A stretch of DNA of 28,941 nt, from assembly GCA_013154135.1 (NCBI GenBank), contig JAADDB010000054.1:1-28941 (forward strand), written 5' to 3'. The notes beneath the pieces were generated by a model, which made no database searches, had not been told where the DNA came from, and saw only the letters and a program-made list of their open reading frames with translations. Shown here piece by piece: positions 15,924-22,840 of this stretch (its first letter is position 1; each line of letters begins with the position of its first letter). Position numbers and translations under genes: made by a program. Source of the stretch: Chloroflexota bacterium (lineage in GTDB: Bacteria > Chloroflexota > Anaerolineae > JAADDB01).

Positions 15924-17361
15924 GGGTAAGGGGATGAACGGGCCACTGCGTGGCCTTCGATATATGCTCATCATCCTGGACGCGATCGTCATCAACATCG
16001 CCTTTGCCATCGCCTACATCGTGCGCTACCGTCTGCAATGGTTCCGCGCGGTGGACCCCGCGTACTACACGGACTTCACCGCGTACCTGCCCTTCGCCGC
16101 CTTGCTCACCCTCATTCTCCTGGCCGCGTACACCATGGAAGGCCTCTACGGGGAGCAGAGGGGACGACGCCTCTGGGATGATGTGTACGGCATCATCAAC
16201 GGCACCACCACCGGCTTGGCCCTGATGATTGTGGGCGTCTTCTTCTGGCGTCCCCTCTTCTACTCTCGCCTCATCTTCATCTACACGGCCATCCTGGTGA
16301 TCCTCCTCCTCATCCTGGAACGTTTACTCCTGCGGATTGTGCTCGCGCGGCTGCGCAAGCGGGGCATAGGCGTGGCTCGAGTGCTCATCATCGGCGCGGG
16401 GGAAATGGGCAGACGCATCATGCGCAACCTGATGGCCAACCCGGACCTGGGCTATCGCATCGTGGGCTTTCTGGACGACGACCCGAGCAAACACGGAGCT
16501 GACATCGGCCCCTTCCGAGCGCTGGGCGACCTCTCCCGCCTCCCCCAGGTCCTCCAGGAGGAGAACATCGATGAGATCATCATCACCCTGCCCTGGCAAT
16601 ACTACCGTCGCATCATGCGCATCATGGCCGAATGCGAACGCTCCGGCGTTCGAGCCCGCGTCGTGCCCGACCTGTTCCAACTGCGCCTGGGCAAAGTGGA
16701 AGTGAGCAGCCTCAACGGCATCCCCCTCATCAGCGTCCGGGATGTAACCCTGCCCAGGCACTACAAAATCATAAAACGGCTCATGGACCTCACTTTGGCC
16801 TCTGTGGCCATATTGATTTTTGCCCCCATTATGGCCATCATTGCCGTAGCTATAAAACTGGACTCACCGAACGGCCCCATCCTTTTCAAGCAAAAACGCA
16901 TTGGAAAAGATGGCGTTCCCTTCTACATGTACAAATTCCGATCCATGATACCAGAGGCAGAACAGATAAAACCAAAGCTATACACCATGAACGAAGCAGA
17001 TGGCCCCATTTTCAAGATAAAGAACGACCCGCGCACAACGCGCGTAGGCCGCATTATACGACGTTTCAGCTTAGACGAACTTCCCCAGTTCTTCAACGTA
17101 TTGCGCGGGGAAATGAGCCTGGTGGGACCACGTCCGGCCCTGCCCGAAGAAGTAGCCCAGTACGAACCGTGGCACTACAAACGCCTCCAAGTCCGACCGG
17201 GCATCACCGGCCTGTGGCAGATCAGCGGCCGCAGCGACCTCTCGTTCGACGAAATGATGTTGCTGGATATATACTACGTGGAGAACTGGTCACCCTGGTT
17301 GGACGTTCGAATTCTCTTCCTCACCATTCCAAAAGTGATCATGGGAGAAGGCGCGTACTGA
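15916..17361 (+). CDS. Polyprenyl-phosphate sugar phosphotransferase (exopolysaccharide priming enzyme)
   Basis: A 481-aa membrane protein of the WbaP/CpsE-like class, which moves a sugar-1-phosphate onto undecaprenyl phosphate to start polysaccharide synthesis. Four membrane segments occupy about 14-138. A Rossmann-like domain follows (VLIIGAGEMGRRIM, from about 154). The C-terminal catalytic domain begins KRLMDLTLASVAILIFAPI, then KFRSM, DELPQF, LVGPRPALPEE, RPGITGLWQISGR and a DIYYVENWS end. AGAGGAG precedes the ATG. The 360 bases at 16741-17100 have only about 47% GC by hand count against about 62% nearby, and they start at the junction with the catalytic domain, suggesting a recombined segment. 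Confidence 0.93.
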   Translation: MPKGKGMNGPLRGLRYMLIILDAIVINIAFAIAYIVRYRLQWFRAVDPAYYTDFTAYLPFAALLTLILLAAYTMEGLYGEQRGRRLWDDVYGIINGTTTGLALMIVGVFFWRPLFYSRLIFIYTAILVILLLILERLLLRIVLARLRKRGIGVARVLIIGAGEMGRRIMRNLMANPDLGYRIVGFLDDDPSKHGADIGPFRALGDLSRLPQVLQEENIDEIIITLPWQYYRRIMRIMAECERSGVRARVVPDLFQLRLGKVEVSSLNGIPLISVRDVTLPRHYKIIKRLMDLTLASVAILIFAPIMAIIAVAIKLDSPNGPILFKQKRIGKDGVPFYMYKFRSMIPEAEQIKPKLYTMNEADGPIFKIKNDPRTTRVGRIIRRFSLDELPQFFNVLRGEMSLVGPRPALPEEVAQYEPWHYKRLQVRPGITGLWQISGRSDLSFDEMMLLDIYYVENWSPWLDVRILFLTIPKVIMGEGAY

Positions 17362-17362
17362 C

Positions 17363-18553
17363 ATGACAACCCCAAACCTCGCCCAACGGATGATTCAATT
17401 CGCCCGAGAGCTCATCCAAATCCCCAGCCCATCCGGGGAGGAGACTGACGTGGCCCGCCGCATCGTCGCGGAAATGCAGGACTTGGGATATGACGCGGTG
17501 TGGACCGACCCCATGGGCAACGTGATAGGACGAATCGGCACCGGCGATCCGCCCATCCTCCTCTTCGACGCGCACATGGACACCGTAGGCGTGGGCGATC
17601 CGGCCGCGTGGCACCACGACCCCTTCGGGGGCGAGGTGGAACAGGGGCGGCTATACGGCCGGGGCGCGGCAGACATGAAAGGACCCCTCGCGGCCATGGT
17701 GTACGGGGCCTCTCTCCTCCGGGAGCGGTACACCGGCCCCGGGACCCTGTACATGGTCGCCGTGGTCCAGGAGGAGCCCAAAGAGGGGTTGGCCCTCAAA
17801 GTCCTGTTGGAGGAAAACCACATCCACCCCGATTTCGTCATCCTGGGTGAGCCCTCGAGCTTGACCATCAAGCGGGGACACCGGGGGCGTCTGGAGATGC
17901 GGGTGGTGACCTACGGACGGGCGTGTCACGCGTCCGTGCCGTGGGCAGGGGAAAATGCCCTTTACGCGGCGGCCAAAGTCATCTTTGGCGTGGAACTCCT
18001 GGCCCCCACCCTGGCCAAAGATCCGGTCCTGGGACCGGGGAGCATCGCGGTGACCCACATTGAAAGCTTCGCGGCCAGCCGCAACGCAATCCCCGACCGG
18101 GCCGAACTCTACATCGACCGCCGCTTGACCCTGGGGGAGACGGAAGTGAAAGCCCTGGCCGAAATCCAAAGCATTCTCCAAAAAGAGGGCATTCGGGGGG
18201 AAGTGCTGGTCCCCGAATACGACGTTGTCAGCTACACAGGCTATCGTGTCCGGGGGAGGGAGTATTACCCGGCCTGGCTTCTGGCCGAAGACCACCCCCT
18301 GGTCCGATGGGTCGCCCAAGCGGTGGAACGGAGCACCGGCACACGCCCGGCCATCGGGACCTGGCAGTTCTCCACAGATGGTGTCTACAGCATGGGGGAA
18401 GTGGGCATCCCCACCATCGGCTTTGGGCCCGGACAGGAGGCAGCCGCCCACACCGCAGACGAGTCCATTTCCCTGGCCGAGCTGGAACTCGCGATGTGGG
18501 CCTACGCCCACATCGCGGAGGAGGTACTCTCCCATGCCCAAACGCGCATCTGA
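17363..18553 (+). CDS. M20 family metallopeptidase/deacylase, YgeY-like
   Basis: A 396-aa cytoplasmic hydrolase of the ArgE/DapE/ACY1/CPG2 group. Metal-binding and catalytic residues are visible: His71 and Asp73 in DAHMDTVG, Asp104 in GRGAADMKG, the Glu137-Glu138 pair, Glu163 in LGEPS and His363 in AAAHTADE. A dimerisation-type lid lies between. The overall pattern, with TDGVYSMGEVGIPTIGFGPG late in the chain, resembles YgeY-type hydrolases. The real substrate (N-acyl amino acid, dipeptide or similar) cannot be told. It starts 1 nt after the sugar transferase stop, so it belongs to the same transcript although its biochemical link to glycan synthesis is unclear. Confidence 0.88.
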   Translation: MTTPNLAQRMIQFARELIQIPSPSGEETDVARRIVAEMQDLGYDAVWTDPMGNVIGRIGTGDPPILLFDAHMDTVGVGDPAAWHHDPFGGEVEQGRLYGRGAADMKGPLAAMVYGASLLRERYTGPGTLYMVAVVQEEPKEGLALKVLLEENHIHPDFVILGEPSSLTIKRGHRGRLEMRVVTYGRACHASVPWAGENALYAAAKVIFGVELLAPTLAKDPVLGPGSIAVTHIESFAASRNAIPDRAELYIDRRLTLGETEVKALAEIQSILQKEGIRGEVLVPEYDVVSYTGYRVRGREYYPAWLLAEDHPLVRWVAQAVERSTGTRPAIGTWQFSTDGVYSMGEVGIPTIGFGPGQEAAAHTADESISLAELELAMWAYAHIAEEVLSHAQTRI

Positions 18554-19730
18554 CCCTGCACCGCGCGTTCTCCTCTTCTATTCCAACACGGGCGGAGGAC
18601 ACCGCGCCGCGGCCGAAGCCCTGCGCGACGAATTCCAGCGGCGCTACCCCCACGTCACCGTGGTCATGGAGGATTTTCTCCTCCGCTACACCTTTTGGCC
18701 CCTGAGCGAGAGTGACCGCTTCTACTTTTGGGCGGTAGAGCAGTGGCCCGGGTTCTGGAGATGGCTTTACACAGTCACCTCCTTGCCTCGCGTCTACCTG
18801 ACGATTATCCGGGTCCTCCAATGGGTGCTGATCCCACGGGTGAAGAGGTTATACAAGACGCACGCGCCTGTGCTCATCGTCTCCCTGCACCCCCTCCTCA
18901 ACCACTTACCCCGCCGGGCCCTCCACGCGTGGCACAAGGAGCACCATCTCTCCCCTCGTCCCCCGTTTGCCACTGTCATCACAGACCTGACCACCTTCCA
19001 CCCCTCTTGGGTCGACCCCGAAGTCGATCTCCTCGTTGTGGGGACCCAGGAGGCGTGTTCCCGGGCTTGTCAGTTGGGGATGCCTCCGGAAAAAGTCCAG
19101 ATATTAGGGCTCCCGGTGCGCCCGGGATTTAAGAACTTGCCCCGGGACAAAGGGGCCCTGCGTCGGCATCTGGGGCTGGACCCGGATAAGCCGGTGGTGT
19201 TGCTAATGAGCGGGGGGCAGGGAATGGGGCCGGTGGAGCGCATCGCGCGGGAAATAGCGAATCAGGTTGACGTCCAACTGGTGATCGTGACCGGACGCAA
19301 CGGCCAGTTGCAACGCCGACTCCAAGACATGGCCTGGTCCATCCCCGTCCGCGTGCTGGGGTTTGTGGAGGACATTCACCTGTGGATGGCAGCCAGTGAT
19401 GTGTTGGTCACCAAGGCCGGACCGGGGACCATCGCGGAAGCGCTCATCAGTGGATTGCCCATCCTCCTCTACGGGTATATCCCCGGTCAGGAGGAGGGAA
19501 ATGTGCGTTTTGTGGAGCAGCACAACATCGGACTGTACATCCCGGACCCACGACGACTGGCCCATACTTTGGCCCAATGGCTCCAGAACCCGGAACAGCA
19601 CGTGATCCCCCGGAGTGAGCGCGCGAGGGCCTTGGGCTTTCCTCAGGCTACGGAGCAAATCGTGGACACGTTGATCGGGCTCATTCCTGCGGAGACGCGT
19701 CCACAGCCGGCGTGGGCTCCTCCCGACTAG
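18534..19730 (+). CDS. GT28 glycolipid synthase (MGDG synthase/UgtP-like)
   Basis: A 398-aa GT-B glycosyltransferase. The N terminus has the diacylglycerol glycosyltransferase signature YSNTGGGHRAAAEAL at residues 16-30, and the C-terminal half has the GT28 donor-site pattern LVTKAGPGTIAEALISGLPILL followed by PGQEEGNVRFV. Relatives add galactose or glucose to diacylglycerol on the inner face of the membrane. The start at 18534 overlaps the M20 gene by 20 nt with AGGAGG about 10 nt upstream. The 3' end overlaps the convergent CBS-domain gene by 50 nt. The 5' half of the gene is C-rich on this strand and the 3' half G-rich. Membrane glycolipid synthesis is likely, with the sugar unknown. Confidence 0.88.
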   Translation: MPKRASDPAPRVLLFYSNTGGGHRAAAEALRDEFQRRYPHVTVVMEDFLLRYTFWPLSESDRFYFWAVEQWPGFWRWLYTVTSLPRVYLTIIRVLQWVLIPRVKRLYKTHAPVLIVSLHPLLNHLPRRALHAWHKEHHLSPRPPFATVITDLTTFHPSWVDPEVDLLVVGTQEACSRACQLGMPPEKVQILGLPVRPGFKNLPRDKGALRRHLGLDPDKPVVLLMSGGQGMGPVERIAREIANQVDVQLVIVTGRNGQLQRRLQDMAWSIPVRVLGFVEDIHLWMAASDVLVTKAGPGTIAEALISGLPILLYGYIPGQEEGNVRFVEQHNIGLYIPDPRRLAHTLAQWLQNPEQHVIPRSERARALGFPQATEQIVDTLIGLIPAETRPQPAWAPPD

Positions 19731-20154
19731 ATCGCCACGCTTCCACGACCAACCGCAACACGTCAGACTCGGTGACAATGCCCTGGAGATCCCCTTTCTC
19801 GTCCACCACCGGCAGGCCCCCGATTTTGTGTTCGATGAAGAGTTCGGCCACCCGCCAGATGGGCTCATCAGGGGTGATGGTGATGGGGTTGGGCGTCATG
19901 ATCTCCTCCACGGTCAACCACGTTTCCGAGGCCTCGGGCGCGTAGGGGTTCACCGTAGCCTGGACCGCGGTGGCCTCCCGCAGATCCCCTTGGGAAACAA
20001 TGCCCACCAGCCGTCCCTCATCGTCCACCACCGGCAGCCGCCGGACGTTGTGTGCTTCCATGAGGGATTGGACTTCGGCCAAATCCGCGTCCTTGTGGAC
20101 GACCACCACCGGACTGGTCATGATCTCGCGAACCCGCGTTTCCTGGACGTGCAT
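19681..20154 (-). CDS. Two-CBS-domain regulatory protein
   Basis: A 157-aa protein built of two CBS domains, about residues 8-64 (VREIMTSPVVVVHKDADL...RRLPVVDDEGRLVGIVSQGDL) and 82-143 (VEEIMTPNPITITPDEPI...GGLPVVDEKGDLQGIVTESDVL). A CBS pair binds adenine nucleotides such as AMP or ATP and acts as an energy sensor. There is no attached enzyme or channel. It is 18 nt downstream of a uspA-type gene on the same strand, a common pairing for stress-response modules. Its last 50 nt overlap the end of the GT28 gene on the other strand. Confidence 0.92.
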   Translation of the reverse strand: MHVQETRVREIMTSPVVVVHKDADLAEVQSLMEAHNVRRLPVVDDEGRLVGIVSQGDLREATAVQATVNPYAPEASETWLTVEEIMTPNPITITPDEPIWRVAELFIEHKIGGLPVVDEKGDLQGIVTESDVLRLVVEAWRSSREEPTPAVDASPQE

Positions 20155-20172
20155 GGGGTCCCCCTTTCCTCG

Positions 20173-20637
20173 TCATTCTCGAGCCGGTACCAGCAGCACG
20201 GGCATGGGAGCGTTCAAGAGAACCTGTCGGGCCACGCTGCCGTACACCCAACGTCCAAGCCCGCTCCGGCCGTGCGTGGTCATGACAATCAGGTCCACCC
20301 CTTCGGCTGTGGCCACATTCAATATCTGCTCGGCCACGGGTATCCCTTCCACCACCAACCCCTTAGCCGGCACATTCATCTGGCGCAGCTCCCCGGCCCG
20401 ACTGCGGATGTACATTTCCGCTTCTTCCCGGGCCTTGGATTTCAGGGCCTCCAGGTCGATGATCGTTGTGGCATCCAGGGGCAAAAGGAGGGATACCGGC
20501 GGCAGGACCCGAACCAAGACAACTGAAGCGCCCATCCGGTGGGAGATGTCGATGGCGTGGGGTAAAGCCATCTCCGCAAAGCCGGAACCATCCAGTGGGA
20601 CCAGAAGTTTTTTGTATGAGACGCGCGAGACATCCAT
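20173..20637 (-). CDS. Universal stress protein, UspA family
   Basis: A 154-aa UspA-fold protein. It starts with the typical YKKLLVPLDGSGFAEMALPHAI and ends with the nucleotide-binding loop THGRSGLGRWVYGSVARQVL (121-140), fitting the G-2x-G-9x-G-S/T pattern of ATP-binding members, then PVLLVP. GAGGAG precedes the ATG at 20637; a longer reading to 20709 has no such support. It is probably co-transcribed with the CBS gene from the promoter at 20831-20859. The cellular stress it answers is unknown. Confidence 0.93.
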   Translation of the reverse strand: MDVSRVSYKKLLVPLDGSGFAEMALPHAIDISHRMGASVVLVRVLPPVSLLLPLDATTIIDLEALKSKAREEAEMYIRSRAGELRQMNVPAKGLVVEGIPVAEQILNVATAEGVDLIVMTTHGRSGLGRWVYGSVARQVLLNAPMPVLLVPARE

Positions 20638-20830
20638 GATGTTGCTCCTCTTCCGTTCGCTTGACCGTTGGAGAGTCGGCCTGATGGTGATTCGAGTACA
20701 GCCCCGCAAAAGTCCGGGGGCAGGGAAGACCCCAATATCCCCTCGCGACCTACGTCACGCGTCAGAAGGCTTTATCCGCGGGCCCATGGAGCCCGGTCCG
20801 ATGGCAGGGACGCCCACGCGTTCCCCCTGT

Positions 20831-20859
20831 ATTGTACCACTTTCCCCCTGCAGCCCCAA
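20831..20859 (-). promoter_or_regulatory. Extended -10 promoter of the uspA/CBS pair
   Basis: On the minus strand TTGGGG (20859-20854), 17 bp, then TACAAT (20836-20831) preceded by TGG, which makes an extended -10. The predicted leader is about 190 nt. The gap 20638-20926 around it holds no credible gene. Confidence 0.5.
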
Positions 20860-20874
20860 GAGGGTGAGGAGGCA

Positions 20875-20888
20875 GGAGTGACGATTGA
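20875..20888 (-). repeat. Heptanucleotide array, two units
   Basis: On the minus strand the units TCAATCG and TCACTCC are adjacent, the same register and class order as in the longer arrays. It lies about 40 nt beyond the stop codon of the GT-C gene. Confidence 0.5.
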
Positions 20889-20926
20889 CAGGTGCGACGG
20901 GCTTGTCTCCTGGCACGGAGTTGACG

Positions 20927-22681
20927 TTAGTCCCCACCGTGTGTCCCTTGCTCCCAGATCCCCAACGGCACAAAGGGGGAGGTGTGTCCCTCCGGCAGGG
21001 TCCACGACCCCATGAAGGGGTACACCCCGACCTCCACACGATAGCGACCGGGCGGGAGGTGGGCCCACCGTTGGGGGGGATACACGTCCTGCATGATATA
21101 GCCCGGAGGCCAGTGGTCCGTACTCCACCGTCCTGCGCCGGGGGAACGCTTCCACTCCGCGACCAAGTGACCTTCCCCGTCCACCAGGCGAAACGCCACC
21201 CGCCAATCCACATCCGTGGGTTCGTCCAGGGTCCAGTACAAGGTGGGCCACCCGTCCAAATCCCACGCGAGCAGGCGTAACGGTCCAAACGCCACACCAT
21301 CCCCGGGCGATATCCTCTGGAGGGACGCGGGAGGCGGGGGAGCGTAGGCTGGGCGGATCACCCCGGCCCACGCGTACAGGCTCAGGATCAGGAGCCCCCC
21401 CGCGAGTCCGCGGCTGGCCCAGTGGCGGCGGGACGGGGGAATCAACGTCAGCCAGCCGACGGCCAGGAGAAGGGCAATGGGCGCCAAGGCCGGAAAGAGC
21501 AGTCGCCCTTGGTCTGTGCCCAGCGCCACCAGGGAATACCGCCAAATAGCTCCCATCACCCCGACCAGCGCGAGTCCGCTGCCCAGCAGGGGGGCGCGAC
21601 TTCTTTCATCCACCTGCAGGCGTCGGATGAGCCCTACCCCCGCGAGTCCCGTGGCCACCAGCAGGAGCACGTACACGGGCCGGGCCATGGGAATGTGGCC
21701 CGCGCTGCCGAACTTCCCCCAGAAGGAGTAGAACCATCCTCGTACAAGCCACCACGTGTCCTGCCACGTCCAGGGTCCGGTGCGCACATCCACAGTCTGT
21801 CGGGCGAGGGCCCAGCCCCACGGGTCCCCGAACAGTCGCCAGTTGCGGAGGAACCAGGGTGCGGCGAGGAGACCGGCCACGAGGAAGGGAAGTCCACAGC
21901 GGAGGAGCCCTTTCCCCTTCCCCCTGACCTTGAGGGCGCCCAGGCAAAGCCACAGCCCCACCGCGGGCCACACGGCCAACGTGCTCACCTTCGCCCACAC
22001 GCCGAGCCCTAGGACCAGACCCAGGAGGAGATGCCCTCGGTCCCCGGGCGTTTGGTATTCTCTCATGGCCATCACGAGCGCCAGGGAGGCGAGGAGCGCG
22101 GCCAGCGTGTCGTTGTTCAGCACACTGCCGATGAAGAGGAACTCGGGGAGCAGCGCGACCACGGCCGCGGCCAGGAAGGGGATCTCCTCCTCGTGGGGGA
22201 ACGCGTGGCGGGCCAGCCGGTACGTGGCCCAGACCGTCCACGTGCTCAGGAGCACGGACCACAGGCGGACCCAGTGGAAGGCCAGGGGGCCATCGCGCCA
22301 GGGCCAGGCTTCGAAGGTGGTGTGGATGAAGGAATTCAACGCGTACGCGCGCGTTGCGGCCAGTTTGGGGGAAAATGTGACATCTGGGTTTGCCCGGAGG
22401 AAGAGTCGGGAATCCAGGTGGCCCAGTTCCGGCATCCACAGCATGCCCCAGAGGGCGGCTGTCGCGTGGTAGAGGGGCGGATGCTTGCTTTGGGTCAATT
22501 CCGGGCCTTGGGGCAGGTGATGTTCCCGGGCCAGGTATTGGATGTAGGCCCAGTGGTCCGCCTCGTCCGGCGCCTCGCCCAGGGGAATGGTTCCGCTGAA
22601 GAGGAGGCTCAGGGCTAAGTGAAGGATGACGAGGAAGAGCACCTCCCTCTTTTTCGACCTGACGGGTTTTCCCAAATGCAT
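20927..22681 (-). CDS. GT-C type membrane glycosyltransferase-like protein (GT39/DUF2142-like)
   Basis: A 584-aa polytopic membrane protein with about ten hydrophobic segments. The first periplasmic loop has the acidic pair Asp39-Glu40 in LGEAPDEADHWAYIQYL and then KHPPLYH (66-72), the layout of lipid-linked-sugar GT-C enzymes such as PMT/ArnT-like proteins. After the membrane region, residues 466-558 form a soluble beta module (YWTLDEP, FRLVDGEGHLVAEW, LPPGRYRVEVGVYPF) shared with the neighbouring gene. The ATG at 22681 has GGAGG 8 nt upstream, preferred over the TTG at 22696. It likely transfers sugars on the outer face of the membrane, with donor and acceptor unknown. Confidence 0.78.
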   Translation of the reverse strand: MHLGKPVRSKKREVLFLVILHLALSLLFSGTIPLGEAPDEADHWAYIQYLAREHHLPQGPELTQSKHPPLYHATAALWGMLWMPELGHLDSRLFLRANPDVTFSPKLAATRAYALNSFIHTTFEAWPWRDGPLAFHWVRLWSVLLSTWTVWATYRLARHAFPHEEEIPFLAAAVVALLPEFLFIGSVLNNDTLAALLASLALVMAMREYQTPGDRGHLLLGLVLGLGVWAKVSTLAVWPAVGLWLCLGALKVRGKGKGLLRCGLPFLVAGLLAAPWFLRNWRLFGDPWGWALARQTVDVRTGPWTWQDTWWLVRGWFYSFWGKFGSAGHIPMARPVYVLLLVATGLAGVGLIRRLQVDERSRAPLLGSGLALVGVMGAIWRYSLVALGTDQGRLLFPALAPIALLLAVGWLTLIPPSRRHWASRGLAGGLLILSLYAWAGVIRPAYAPPPPASLQRISPGDGVAFGPLRLLAWDLDGWPTLYWTLDEPTDVDWRVAFRLVDGEGHLVAEWKRSPGAGRWSTDHWPPGYIMQDVYPPQRWAHLPPGRYRVEVGVYPFMGSWTLPEGHTSPFVPLGIWEQGTHGGD

Positions 22682-22823
22682 TTTCCTGCCTCCCAAAAAG
22701 TCTGGACCTCGGACAAGCGTCCTCGATGTGCGAACACGCGTTGGGCGCTCCTGGTGACGGGTTCCTCCCTCCGCCCCATACTCTCACCCGGTGTGAGCAA
22801 CAATCCCCGTCTCCCCTCCTTAC
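22682..22823. other. Short gap between two GT-C-type genes
   Basis: 142 nt separate the two large minus-strand membrane protein genes. A heptanucleotide array begins here and runs into the upstream gene. No promoter was found by eye, so co-transcription is possible. Confidence 0.4.
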
Positions 22824-22840
22824 TCATTCATCGTCACTCC
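22820..22840 (+). repeat. Heptanucleotide array overlapping a gene 3' end, three units
   Basis: Units TTACTCA, TTCATCG and TCACTCC are contiguous. On the minus strand they supply the last codons and the TGA stop (22826-22824) of the gene at 22824-24962, whose protein ends in SDDE. Confidence 0.55.
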
